Assembly (NCBI GenBank): GCA_035041965.1
Contig: JAPYMA010000828.1
Location: 1-64,000, forward strand
Origin: Anisakis pegreffii
Taxonomy: Eukaryota > Nematoda > Chromadorea > Rhabditida > Anisakidae
Direction of reading: 5' to 3'
Length of the DNA stretch: 64,000 bases
The position numbers were made by a program, and so were the translations under genes. A model generated the notes under the pieces. The model did no database searches. It was not told the origin of the DNA and was given only the letters and a program-made list of their open reading frames with translations. This document shows, piece after piece, positions 52,704-64,000 of the stretch (positions are counted from its first letter, which is position 1; each line of letters starts with the position of its first letter).

Positions 52704-52758
52704 TGTCCAGCAGTAAGAATGACACAGTGATTCATGGACTAAAATCGTGATTCAGCGA
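52704..52758 (+). repeat. 55-bp direct repeat, copy 1
   Basis: Begins TGTCCAGCAGTAAGAATGAC and ends GTGATTCAGCGA. Identical to 54001-54055, 1.3 kb away. Confidence 0.95.
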
Positions 52759-53309
52759 CTTTCAATCATGGAATTATTTTTATTGAATCATCTGATTTTT
52801 GCCCATAAAGTGCATGGCTTACCGGCTCATACTGAACTAATATCGTGGTGTTTCAGAGTTCTGTGTGAAAACATATATAAACTGATTACGAAAGAAGTTT
52901 CATTCGAAACTCATGCATAACTTGAAAATTACTGTATGAAAAACAAAAAGTAATTGGTTGATGTTGCTTATCGGAAAATTTGTTGAACGCACGTCACAAG
53001 AACTCGATTACCACTTACAACTTTTGTAAAATTTTGCTCAGAACGACTATATCTAGAATTATGATTTTGATGCAAGCAGCTAATGATTTGAGTGGTCTGA
53101 AATGGAGCAACGGCAAGACATGTCTTACGATTAGGCTGGTGATCGCATCTCTTTCGTGTTTCTTCATTCATGGTCTGTTCGTTTACACAAGACGCTTAGG
53201 CTTGCTTCATTGCTTCGTCTCTTCAACATGCTGCAGCTCGTCTCGATCTTATCTCGAGTCTTGTATCGTTCAAATTTCGTTTAAGCGTTTTTCGTCTGTG
53301 CTTATTACC

Positions 53310-53395
53310 ACTGTTGGGCAGTAGTGCGCTACTCGCTATTCCGCCACTAGCGGGGCTACGCTATTCGCTACAAGCTCGCCATTTTTTTAACAAAG
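53310..53395 (+). mobile_element. Possible DNA-transposon end
   Basis: Starts CACTGTTGGGCAGTAGTGCG and continues with alternating GCTACTCGC and AGCGGGGCTACGC motifs unlike the AT-rich surroundings. The CACTG start and composition resemble hAT-type MITE ends. No matching right end was found, so it may be a fragment. Confidence 0.35.
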
Positions 53396-54000
53396 CGATA
53401 ACTTCCATTACAATAATTTTTAGCGGCATTAAGTAATGGCGGCTTGTTTTGTGTTCTTCCAGTAGCGTTTCAGTGATCTAATTTTCTTTCAAACATCCGC
53501 CAACTCGCTACTTTCAGTATGTAAGGTAATGCTTATTGACCGAACCGTCACGGATCGACCGAACCGTAACGTGTTGGATCGGTTACCCTAATGGCTATTG
53601 TTTTGTATATTACTGTTATAATGACTTACACTTATTCTTGCAGTGGCTGTTCTGTCATTCCGTGTGTTAGGCTGTTCATATTCTATCCTTCCATCAGCTT
53701 ACGTCCTCAAGCTCGTTTTGAGCAAATCATTAGAAATTCGTTGAGTGAATTGTCTTCGTTGTGGTCTTCGTTGTTTCATTTTCGAAGTCTATATGCGTTA
53801 TGAGACATCACATGGCAGTTATTTCAGATCACCAAATACAGAATATTATTGAGAATTTAGCTGGATAGTTAATTAGATGTCAGCTATGTGAATAGTTTCT
53901 ATCAGCAACAAAGTGCTTCGCTTTTCGAACCCTGATCAAAATTTCATTCAGAGAGCATTGTTTTTAAAAGTTCAGTGAAATGCCTGAATCATCTCTATCT

Positions 54001-54055
54001 TGTCCAGCAGTAAGAATGACACAGTGATTCATGGACTAAAATCGTGATTCAGCGA
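54001..54055 (+). repeat. 55-bp direct repeat, copy 2
   Basis: Identical to 52704-52758 over all 55 bases. The flanks differ at once on the right and after a few bases on the left. Confidence 0.95.
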
Positions 54056-54343
54056 ATATGGATGAATTTTATCTGATGAACAAAGCAAAACAGCTTCGTG
54101 ATCTTACAAGTACAGCTTGATCATGTGTCACTTCCCTTCATCAATCAGTAATAACTTTCATAGTTATCAATTCATCTGGTTTAATTGATGGTTTCGGATT
54201 GATCTGTTCCACCTGATTTTATTTCGTAAACATATTGAAAGAGTTTTTAAAGGCGCATACCTGAAAGCCAATATGATACTGAAATCGTTTATCATTCGTA
54301 AGTTATTAACATTATCACGACTTTTCAAAATATATATCCGCCC

Positions 54344-54501
54344 TAGTGATATTTCTTTTGCAATCAAACTGTTCTGTTTCTGTTCCATTCCAAGGTTCAG
54401 AAAAAACATTCCCAAAAAAGGGCTTGAAGAACAGATGAAACAGAACAACTGAAGAGTGGAATAGAACAGCTTGCCAAGAGCGTCGATCAGAAACAGCATT
54501 A
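54344..54501 (-). mobile_element. Diverged relative of the myosin-intron MITE
   Basis: Read on the minus strand it runs TAATGCTGTTTCTG, then CTTGGCAAGCTGTTCTATTCC, then TTCAGTTGTTCTG. This follows the element at 26563-26713 read from its right end (TAATGTTTCTG, TTGGCAAACTGG, TTCAGTTGTTCG). Similarity is moderate and a target-site duplication is not visible. Confidence 0.5.
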
Positions 54502-56189
54502 GTGCTCTCCATAACGCTTACCTATTATGGGGTGCCTTTAAGGCTTCTTCAGTGGTATTTATACATATATTCCGTCACTTTGTTCTGTCGTTACTTAGCA
54601 TACCCACTCCGTTTCGGACTTTTCAATGTGATGTTGATGCTTGACGTTACGGCTTTGATTATCTTATCGAAAGCAAGCATGAGATCAGTTTTGATTTGCT
54701 TTTATTTTTTGACTAGTTCAATTTCGAAGACCATCCCATGCAGAAACAGCAGTTTCGCTATTTTGTTGTCGTCGCACCTCAAGGTATGCCTAGTTTTCTT
54801 GTGCTCATTCAAGTGGTCTGATGTGTGTCTGACGTTGATTCGCCAACATTGACTGCTCCATACATTTCACCGTTTCCTGGATTATCTCTCCAAGTATATT
54901 CCAAAATTTCTGTCATCGATGTCCAATCTGCTTCAGTGTTTTTGTGAGAGTTCAATTAGAATCCGCCGACATCATAATCAGAAGCATGGCTATTTGATAA
55001 AATTTCAATTTAATCTCACTTTAGGATATCCCAGTTGGGTTACCTTAGGATACGAATTTGATGAATCTAGTTGTACACATCCAAAAAAGATTCACTGAAA
55101 CAGTTTTTTTGTTTTACTGCTTGATGAGGAAACGGACCCTTAGAAATGTTACAGTTATTTGTATGGTTCATGAATTTTCAGCTCCATTCAATCGCAGACG
55201 AACCAACTGACATCGCGCTCTCTAGCGTGAATTCCGTATTGGGAAGCTGATTTTGCTCTTGGCTATAGCTTCTAAATGAGTAAAGCCTAAGCATAAGATT
55301 CCTCATACTTACAGCTGCGTGCTTTGTTGTGGGACAAGCCTTGTTTCATGTGATGCTATCTATGCATTTAGGCTGTTAGAATGGACTAACTTTCGAATGG
55401 TAATAACTTCTGTAGTAGCTTGAATTTGGTGATTTATTTCGATAGCTATTTCAGCCCGTTTTTCATCTCGTTCGATTGATATTTCAAACGATATTTTGGA
55501 AATCCTACTCGAACCAGGTTTAGTTTCAATTGGATGTATCCTATGGAGGCTCCTCAGATCTTTCTTTGACGTCATTTAATATATTCGACCATGGGGTGCT
55601 AAAATGATATCAAGTGATATATTCGACTATGTCATAAATGATATCAAGGATTTTATACCTTTCATTTTATCTGCTGTTATCTCCAAAATTCTTTGGACTG
55701 AAGATGGCAGCGCTCAGCTATCACACGAAAAATCTTTATATGCTACATCATGTTATAGCTCAGGTCTATTTCAACCATGTGGCTGAACATTTGATTCATC
55801 GGACGCCTCGCCAGTGTTACGGCGATGCAAAAATGGCTGTTCTTCATGCCTGTTTTGAAAAAAAAAACATTCCATATAAAATCCAATTGAGAGTGGCGGC
55901 GCTCAGCTATTAAACACTCAATAAGCACTGATTGTTAACGAGCGTTCCTCATTGCTACTCGACTTCTCTATTCTTAGTCGACTAGGCGAAAATGATTTGC
56001 GTTACTGGTAATACATAAACAAAAACTTCGCGTCTTTTGAACCAGATGTCGAGGTGAGCGAGCTACTTGAACTCTTCACTGTGACATTAAGCGTTAATTG
56101 GAGCTGAGCGCTCTTCCTTGTTATGATTTGCCTCTTTTAAGTTATCGATTAGAATGGGTCAACCAATTTGATCATCTTAAGTTGTTGTT

Positions 56190-56213
56190 TTTGCCTTAGC
56201 AGTGGACCGAGGA
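56190..56213 (+). repeat. 24-bp direct repeat, copy 1
   Basis: TTTGCCTTAGCAGTGGACCG followed by AGGA, identical to 57059-57082. The two copies bracket about 850 bp of transposon debris. Confidence 0.9.
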
Positions 56214-56278
56214 TGTGATCGGCTGAATAATTAATATATTAAAGGTGTCATCTGTGAAAAAACCATCGGCTAAGTGCC

Positions 56279-56431
56279 CAGTGTGATGCGGAGATGAACA
56301 GAAAGTCGGCGACGGAGAAAATCGGGGATGAAATTCTCCAGTCAGGGACACCGAAAATGTCGTCGGTTCGAAAAAAAGTCAGGGATTCGGGGACAGGGTC
56401 CCCGAAATTCCCCGATCCCTGCACCACACTA
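56279..56431 (-). mobile_element. hAT MITE, family 1, copy 2
   Basis: 153 bp, opposite in orientation to the copy at 46776-46938 and sharing its GGGGACAGGGTCCCCGAAAT-type core. Termini CAGTGTGATGC and GCACCACACTA. Flanks TAAGTGCC and TCAGTGCC match 7 of 8. Two independent insertions with 8-bp duplications support hAT mobilisation. Confidence 0.88.
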
Positions 56432-56450
56432 TCAGTGCCATTTGCACTAG

Positions 56451-56560
56451 TGACGGCATCCGACCGAATTCACATTTTTAGATTTCGACGTGCGGAATTC
56501 GACCAAATTTCAAAATTGTTTGGTAGAGTTCCGACCGAACGTCGATCGGGTACTACCACT
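56451..56560 (+). mobile_element. Fragment of a CCGA-rich TIR element
   Basis: Begins TGACGGCATCCGACCGAATT and contains TTCCGACCGAACGTCGATCG. It resembles the left end of the element at 59810-60055 (TGATGACATCCGACCGATGG). It lies directly next to the right target duplication of the hAT MITE. No right end identified. Confidence 0.45.
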
Positions 56561-56664
56561 AATATGAATCTATATCTGAAATTCATTGGTGAGGACAACC
56601 GGATTCACCCATAGAAACGAAGAAATAAAAAGGTTAGTTTTGATATGCTGGAGCTAAACACGGC

Positions 56665-57028
56665 TTGCAGGGAAGAAAAACTGTTACAACGTGGAATGAT
56701 GGAAATGTTGTAATACTGAAGAAAGGAGGGGGTCCCAGTACACTTGGAGGTATAAATTTGACTGTGAGCAGGTTGATGGAGTTATCTTATGCAAAATGCT
56801 ATCAGGAATCTTACATGTTCAGCTGCCATCCTCAAAATCATTCCGACTTATTGTCCACTGTCCGCGAATGATGAGGATCAAGTTGAAGAATTTTACAGAG
56901 AGCTGAAAGAAGCACTAGATCATAAGTTGGCATTTTGTGTAATTTTAATGCATTGGACAGGGAGGGGTGACAAGGAGAGAGATGAGACAACATTCAGTAA
57001 CCATCGTGATGACGAGCTGACTATCTGA
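56665..57028 (+). pseudogene. Decayed endonuclease of an RTE-type LINE
   Basis: Two frames of one degraded protein. The upstream frame reads WNDGNVVILKKGGG then LGGINLTVS, the place of the glycine-rich strand (GGVGF-like) in RTE endonucleases. After a frame change the downstream frame reads PTYCPLSANDEDQVEEFY then RELKEALDHK, the APTS...EEVEEFYDDLQ region that precedes the catalytic GDFNA motif. Here that motif is ruined (VILMHWTGRGD). No reverse transcriptase follows. A dead 5'-part fragment of a non-LTR retrotransposon. Confidence 0.6.
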
Positions 57029-57058
57029 TTAACTTCTAATTATCTGGTCGTTTTTTAA

Positions 57059-57082
57059 TTTGCCTTAGCAGTGGACCGAGGA
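57059..57082 (+). repeat. 24-bp direct repeat, copy 2
   Basis: Identical to 56190-56213. Confidence 0.9.
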
Positions 57083-57384
57083 AATCAAATTAACGTTTGC
57101 TTTCATTATAAAAAATTTGAGCAACTGAGATTTAATCCTATTCGAACTGCTCATATTTTTTGACGAATTGTTCCTTCGTTAGATAACTTCGCGTTGATTC
57201 ACCACATATTCCTCTGGCTCACGAATATCATTTTATGCGAGTGAGTGAAACCTTTCGCTGATAATGAGATACAGAAAGCAGTAAGAAGAAACGTGCAAAG
57301 CTGATTGATTTTAAAACATTTAGTTGACCGAATGACCTCTACATATACTTCAGTAGCTGTAAATCACCAGAATGTCATGCTTTT

Positions 57385-57498
57385 ACTTCCATTGAAGATT
57401 CCAAATGTCGGCGTCCATGAAGATTCCAAATATCGGCATACAAATGTCGATAGTCGCCATCCATGCTTTTATTTCACTTCCATTGAAGATTCCAAATG
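57385..57498 (+). repeat. Local duplication
   Basis: ACTTCCATTGAAGATTCC continuing to AAATG occurs at 57385-57407 and 57476-57498, with a partial third copy (ATGAAGATTCCAAAT) at about 57418. An imperfect short duplication. Confidence 0.85.
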
Positions 57499-57785
57499 GA
57501 ACAACGAAAGTGATGAAGAATGGTCGTAAATAATCACCAGAAAGGAGCGACGATCGAGCAAATTACTACTGTATGCCATTTTGAAAACGTTGAGCAGGTG
57601 CTTTAATTTTGGATAAGTGTCGCTACGACCAATCGATTCATTTATATGTACTGCACCAAAATCGAACAAAAAATAGAACAACGAGAAGAAACGCTTAGCT
57701 GTAACTGCGTCGAGTGATATACTGAAATGCTCGAGCTGCGTGAAGGTATGATTCTACTGCAGCAAAAATTTGCATTGTTTCCGTG

Positions 57786-59700
57786 AGCATACCACCACAT
57801 GCATATACACATCACATGTCCATGCCCATATACATCACATGCCCATGCGCATGCACATCGCACGCACATGCACGTAAACATCACGTGCAATTCTTGCGTG
57901 CATATGCCCCCACATCACATAATTGTACATAATACAGTAAGACATAATACAAATACGTAAATATGCACATACTCATCATATACGTGCACATACAAATCAC
58001 ATACACGCATACACATGCATATACATACAAGTACAGATACAGATACACATTCACATACAAATACCCATAGACACGTGCATACATATACTCACACACATCA
58101 ACATATACATACACATTCAAATACACATTCCCGTAGACATATGCATACACATCAAGATATACATACACATTCACATACACATATCCATAGAGACCTGCAT
58201 ACACATACTCATAAACATCAAGATACACATACTCATAGAGAGGCATGCATGCACATACTCATACACATCAAGATATACATACCCATTCACATACACATAC
58301 CCATAGACACATGCATACACATACTCATACACATACCCATAGACACATGCATACACATACTCATGCACATCAAGATACACATACCCATAGACACATGCAT
58401 ACACATACTCATACACATCAAGATACACATACCCATTCACATACACATACCCATAGAGAGACATGCATGCACATATTCATACACATCAAGATATACATAC
58501 CCATTCACATACACATACCCATAGACACATGCATACACATACTCATGCACATCAAGATACACATACCCATAGACACATGCATCCACATACTCATACTCAT
58601 CACGATACACATACCCATTCACATACACATACCCATAGATACATGCATACACATACTCATCAAGATACGCATACACACTCACATACACATACCCATTCAC
58701 ATGCACATACCCATAGACACATGCATACACATCAAGATACACATATCCATTCACATACACATACCCATAGACACATGCATACACATACACATATCCATTC
58801 ACATACACATACCCATAGACACATGCATACACATACTCATACTCATCACGATACACATACCCATTCACATACACATACCCATAGACACATGCATACACAT
58901 CAAGATACACATATCCATTCACATACACATACCCATAGACACATGCATATGCATACTCATACACATCAAGATACACATACCCATAGACACATGCATACAC
59001 ATACTCATGCACATCAAGATACACATACCCATAGACACATGCATCCACATACTCATACTCATCACGATACACATACCCATTCACATACACATACCCATAG
59101 ACACATGCATACACATCAAGATACACATATCGATTCACATACACATACCCATAGAGAGACATGCATGCACATATTCATACACATCAAGATACACATACCC
59201 ATAGACACATGCATACACATACTCATACACATCAAGATACACATACCCATAGACACATGCATACACATACTCATATCCATTCACATACACATACCCATAG
59301 ACACATGCATACACATCAAGATACGCATACCCATAGATACATGCATACACATACTCATACACATCAAGATAGACATACCCATAGACACATGCATACACAT
59401 ACTCATACACATCAAGATACACATACCCATAGACACATGCATACACATACTCATACACATCAAGGTACACATACCCATAGACACATGCATACACATACTC
59501 ATACACATCAAGATACACATACCCATAGACACATGCATACACATCAAGATACACATATCCATTCACATACCCATACCCATAGACACATGCATACACATAC
59601 TCATACACATCAAGATACACATACCCATTCACATACACAAACCCATAGACACATGCACATACACATAAAGGTACTCTTTCACATACATATACACACAGGG
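57786..59700 (+). repeat. Degenerate CACATA-hexamer array with 48-bp and 66-bp higher-order units
   Basis: About 1.9 kb built almost wholly of six-base variants (CACATA, CCCATA, CTCATA, GACACA, TGCATA, TCAAGA). They combine into a recurring 48-bp unit (CCATAGACACATGCATACAC followed by ATACTCATACACATCAAGAT then ACACATAC) and a 66-bp form with an extra 18 bases (TTCACATACACATACCCA). The plus strand is very poor in G. Because every unit is a multiple of six, stops are rare and several frames stay open on both strands (up to about 400 codons). These frames are periodic His/Thr or Tyr/Val strings and are not genes. The 5' part (57786-57960) is more irregular. Confidence 0.95.
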
Positions 59701-59809
59701 ACATACATATGCACATCTATTTTCTGGCAGTCACATCCATGTAGCACAAAGATCTTGAAAATGTGGAATCGAATTCAAGCACTTTGTCGTTTAGGTCTTC
59801 GTATATTAG

Positions 59810-60055
59810 TGATGACATCCGACCGATGGTCGGTCGGAAAAATCCGACAATTTCGGTCTAATTGCGACAGTCGGATTCCAATCGAGCAATTCGGAAGGCC
59901 GATCGGAATTCCGACTGTTGGAAGTTCAAAATGTCAAGTTGGTCGGATTTCAACCGAATCCTTTCGACACTCGGTCGTAATTCCGACTGTCGGAATGATG
60001 AAAAGTCATTTCGGTCGGATTCCGACCGACATGAAATTTTGCTCCGATGCCATCA
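59810..60055 (+). mobile_element. 246-bp CCGA-rich TIR element
   Basis: Inverted termini TGATGACATCCGA and TGATGGCATCGGA (read inward) match at 11 of 13. The body is full of self-complementary TCGGTCGGA and TCCGACCGA blocks, such as CCGACCGATGGTCGGTCGG at 59819, able to form several hairpins. Non-coding. A likely MITE; the flanks do not give a clear target duplication. Confidence 0.6.
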
Positions 60056-63000
60056 GCGTACATACCCATTCACCATTAGTCCATCTCAACTATCTCCCAA
60101 TTCCACTTACATCTTCTCTTATATGAAGTCTCTTCTTTCATCGCAGTCCCACACCTCGACTTTTTGCGCCTGCCGTGACGTGACGCATCATATGCACCTA
60201 TCTGTGTATGTGCATCCATTAGCCATATGCGTATGCATTCAAGATAATGAAAAAGCTCCAATTCCTCAAGATAATTTATCTTGCGCAGGTGATCCGAAGA
60301 TGTATGCTTGGTGTGGCATATGTCTGTACCTGAAATATTTTGTTCGTTCACCTCGAAGGTTAGCCAATGTCTTATTGGTAGTAATGAGATAACTGTGATA
60401 AGAAGTACTGATGCCGAAAGCAATCGTAAATTCTCATCGATTCAGCGTATTTAGTCAAGAATGACTTCTGGGTATAAGTTGTATGGAAACTGTGAGAACC
60501 AAAATAGCTGCAGTCAGATTACACCAAGTTCTTGTTTTTGTTTTTCTGCATTACTGTGAACGGATTTTGCCCTTATCTGGGAATGAAATGATCCCATCGA
60601 CTTATAGTTAGTCTGTGGTTATTTCCAGATACTTTGATTGTTTCCATTTGTATCATGATCTGGATTTGGCGGTGGACGAATATGTATATCAGAGTGACAG
60701 TTTTTCTTTCAATATTGCAATTTTCAATATCTGAATCCTCATAAAGACATCTTTCGTTCTGAAAATAGTCTGTTTAAAATTTCGATTAAAAGGAATTGAA
60801 ATAACATCGGGCTAACTTGTTCTTTCATCTAAGACGCCGTGGTATGCGATTATTGACCTTCTGAATATCTGAAGTTCTACTTCTCGAAACGGTGCTTCTT
60901 AGCTTGAAAACAGACTACATGAAATTTTGCTCAAAAATCATTGGTCCGAATGATCGCTGGGTCAAATTGTTTTGGTCTCGCCTCGGGCACCTAATCGTGA
61001 TGTGTAAATAGCGCAGCCTTTCAACGCGATTCTTTTTCGATGAACTGTCACATAGGTTGTTCAATGTCAAGATGGTGCCATTTCGTGTGGTGACACTAAG
61101 AAAATTTTAAATTTCGAATTCGTGCACTAGATCGCCTTAGGCGACAAAACAGTTTGACCTAGCGATCGTTCGAACGATTTTTTTTTGAACCGAAGCTTTA
61201 TACAGGTCGTTTCTGCGCCAAAAATGATCATTTGAAAGGATGTGATCTGCGGTATTGTTTCCCATTCATATAAATGTCACCTTCATACATATATGAAGTA
61301 GCCCTCGGTCAAACAATTCAGTTTTAAAGTCAGTCGAGACAACACGTCAAAACATTCAGGGAAACAGATGGGGAATAGATGGGCGAGTAAAGGAATGAGT
61401 AAATGAATAACTAGGTAGCTCATTTTTCAGTTGACTGAATGGTTGTTTTTCGAGAGTTGAACCAATGAGATGAATATAAAATGAACGTCGTTATAGATGT
61501 TACACCGTATTATCCATAAAAAATGTTTTGCGTCATGCGACGTATCCACGTCATGCGGCGTTTCACGTGCATGTTTAGCCATTTGCATTTATCATAATGA
61601 TATATTCAATAGATGTGTTAGTGTAGACCCATTCTAATGGTCAGATTTGCGACGAGATATTTTTATGATATAACAGTGATTTTTTTTGGCAAAATTGCTT
61701 CCTTTTTTAAATATGCTCAAGGTATGAATCGTACGAAGTAAAATTGTTTGGGTAATTTATGATGGTATTTTGGACGTTTTCATCAGGAACTAATCAATTT
61801 ATATGTAGCGAGCGCTAACAACCACTCAAGCAATGTGGGTCAAGTGACGATAATGTTGGATCGAATCGGGACTGAGCTATTTTGTTCTCCAAACTACTTT
61901 ATGATCTGTTGCCATATTCTGATTCCATTTAATAATAAGACAACAATCTCGTTCGTATACCTGTATGTTTGATTATTTTACGTACTTTATTGCATTGATT
62001 AACAGCCCAGGATTTATTCCAAGACGACTGATGCTGACGCATGTATAGATTCGTTCAGTGAAAATGTATGCTGCATGTCCTTTGGTCGCTAACGCTGACT
62101 AGTAGGACACATAATGTGCAACTGGATTCCGAATAGAATTCACGAACCAATAAGCAAACTCCATTGAAACACTAGTACTGAGCCGTAGTGTTGAATTCAT
62201 TCCCGTCTCATATCCTCTTCGTTCTATATATCAAGTGAATGCAGTCTATGCGGTGAGTTGTGTATTGAGTTAGTGGTTGATGAAGAAAAAATAAGCGAGC
62301 TATGTTGTCATCAATGCTGAGTGGTGTATAACTAGTGGCTACATCAACATCATCTCTATTGAATGCTGCTGTCTGTTCTCTCATTGTGAGCATTCAACGA
62401 TCACGTTTGCTCGCCACTGTTAGTTCCGCGTTCTATTCCTTGAAGCAATTTTAACAGCCAGTATTAACAACTTTTACTAACAGCACCCATTTTACAACCA
62501 TTGCTAGCAACTTTCACTTTCAATAATCATGAAACCATCGAAATAAATCAATGAATGCTCCATTTAGCAATACTTATGTATGTGTCTGTCTACCACTTGT
62601 GTGCATGCGTATGTTTATTTGCTTGAGTTATTACTCATGAATACTTCCGTATTACATTCGTGTTTATATTTTGATATTACATACGTGATTTCCTCATGAT
62701 CGTTTTTCTTTCAACTTTGCATTTAACTAAGTAGATGAAAACTTTCTTCATGAATCCACTTACTCGATCTGATGACGTGACTATATCGGAAGATTGATCA
62801 CAATTAAACGGTTGCAATTGCACCTCATTGCCGCTTACATGGAGGCGTAAGGCTACTCTAACGTAAGCAATCTAGTACTTCGTTCAAAACAATTGTTGAA
62901 AGTATCCCTCATAAATTAATCAGTTTTCATTTCATCAGAAGCATTCTTCCCTATGCGTTCGTGATGGACGTCATCATAATTTATGCCATTTCAATTCGTA

Positions 63001-64000
63001 TTCCGTCATTGGCATCATATCCTATCGAACCCCAATTCATTGTCGGTGTACATAACTGTCACACCTGCATCTTTGTATCTGTGGAATGCATGAATATGAA
63101 TGTATACCAAACAAAGATAATACCAGCATCACAAATGTTAATGTTATTTTATGATGTGCCTACATAATGGCTCATTTGCATTATTGCTTGATCGGTGATA
63201 GTTGTTGATTGGTAATAGCAAACTGGTGACTGGTGAACTCGCCGATTTATAGACGTTACGATAATTCTGTTGTTAGACTGAAGCTGTACGTACGCTTATC
63301 CACATCAACCAATCATTTTCGTTGTTTGTCATTCATTTCTTGTCATTTTCACAACAGTAGCTCTCATACGTACGTCATCATCTACTTTCCTTGGGAAAAC
63401 GATTTTAATGCGTCGTTTTTGTTTTAATAATCATTCAGCAGTTGATCAGCTGCTTCAGTTCGAATGCATATGCACCAGTTATTTGGAAGTAGAGATGTCG
63501 TCACGGATCCCTTTCTCGTTGAACTGAGCTTGCTTATTGGTGATTATTCAACAGTTTTGACTTCATTTACTTTGGCATGTTTCTCCACTTGTGTCAATTC
63601 GCACGCGTCTGCGACAGTTAGAATGAGAAATCTTTTCAATTTCAGAATCCTAAAAGGGAAAGGGCCAAAATTTTCGTGGATTTTTGGGATCGAACGTCCA
63701 TCATTTTATTGGTATCATCGAGGTGACCGAGAACCTGTTTTCAAGACCTACGGAATTTCTAGGAGGTGGAATTTATGTGAGGTAAAAGGGTTGCTCTGAG
63801 AATGAGTTTGCTTGAGCCATCATGGCAGAATGATCAGGGGCACCGTACAAAGATAGGAGTACATAGTTCGACTGTGAAAACGTTTATTTTGCTTGATGTT
63901 CGGCATAGAAAAAAATTGACTGTCAAAACACTAACTGTCAAAGCAAGTAGACCTTCTTCTTGTATAGTCCCATCTCAGAGGAGTATGCTTTCTGGTCTAG
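60056..64000. other. 3.9 kb without recognised features
   Basis: AT-rich DNA. A short plus-strand frame after an acceptor at about 60288 reads DPKMYAWCGICLYLKYF and might be a lone exon. A frame at 63464-63799 lacks family resemblance. CATGCGRCGT occurs twice near 61535-61560. No gene, RNA or clear repeat is supported. Confidence 0.4.

Larger units (their letters stand above)
50429..57785. other. Long region without recognised host genes
   Basis: 7.4 kb with repeats and transposon debris described separately. A GC-richer patch at 51550-51660 (GCGAGCGAGCGAGC and GCGCACGCACGC) could be a promoter. A short plus-strand frame after an acceptor at about 50949 (MNRMHASRQINVADRL) ends within 40 codons and has no partner. 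Other frames are short and lack family resemblance. Confidence 0.5.

Noticed and set aside
54502..54852. 116-codon hydrophobic plus-strand frame
   Set aside because: Hydrophobicity follows from T-rich DNA. No innexin or other membrane-family signature is present.
57786..59700. Open frames of up to about 400 codons on both strands
   Set aside because: They are products of a six-base periodic repeat lacking stops, read as His-Thr or Tyr-Val strings in several frames at once. No splice context or domain.
57786..59700. Telomeric or CRISPR array
   Set aside because: The hexamers are not the nematode telomere repeat TTAGGC. The units are contiguous and degenerate, without unique spacers.
60289..60392. 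Possible exon with DPKMYAWCGICLYLKYF
   Set aside because: An acceptor precedes it and the composition hints at a membrane segment. I compared it mentally with small ER membrane proteins and found no match, and no neighbouring exon joins it.
63464..63799. 111-codon plus-strand frame
   Set aside because: No recognised motif, no splice partners and ordinary composition; kept only as a note in the region entry.

Overview
This is nuclear DNA of a nematode, AT-rich, with genes split into many short exons by GT-AG introns that mostly end in U-rich TTTCAG-type acceptors. The assignment rests on an innexin gap-junction family, a class IX myosin of the HUM-7 type and an ANP32-type gene. A parasitic (spirurine-like) nematode is a guess from base composition and intron style; the species cannot be fixed from the sequence. 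I saw no bacterial operon, phage, CRISPR array, tRNA or rRNA gene.

Positions 1-27379 form one inverted repeat. The left arm (1-13689) is the reverse complement of the right arm (13690-27379), with no spacer and a centre inside a (TA)n tract. The only difference I found is one A in a homopolymer (A5 near 4020, A6 in the mirror near 23360). Each arm holds a complete innexin gene (A: 7670-10412 minus; 16967-19709 plus), the first exon of a second innexin that is cut off at the centre (B: 13359-13535 plus; 13844-14020 minus), and the first two exons of the myosin gene. A and B are divergent neighbours. The rest of each arm is non-coding, with mirrored (AT)n and (TTA)n microsatellites. The right arm runs into unique sequence inside intron 2 of the myosin gene. 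The left arm ends at the window edge, so its true outer limit is unseen. The palindrome may be a real inverted duplication or a fold-back sequencing or assembly artefact; it should be tested before two copies of any arm gene are believed.

From 26310 to 42612 (+) lies a class IX unconventional myosin with RhoGAP activity, about 40 exons and roughly 1,950-2,000 residues: RA domain, motor head, IQ motifs, two C1 domains, RhoGAP. Introns 8 and 11 share a 92-100 bp copied segment. At 44705-47617 (+) is an unrecognised six-exon gene of 334 residues behind a TATA box. Facing it at 48955-50397 (-) is an ANP32-type leucine-rich-repeat acidic nuclear protein in four exons.

From about 50.4 kb to the end I find no convincing gene. 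The stretch holds transposon debris: hAT-like MITEs with 8-bp target-site duplications (another copy sits inside the 45-47 kb gene), a decayed RTE-type LINE endonuclease, a 55-bp direct repeat, an approximately 1.9 kb degenerate CACATA-hexamer array with 48-bp and 66-bp higher-order units, and a 246-bp CCGA-rich terminal-inverted-repeat element. The last 4 kb are featureless to me.
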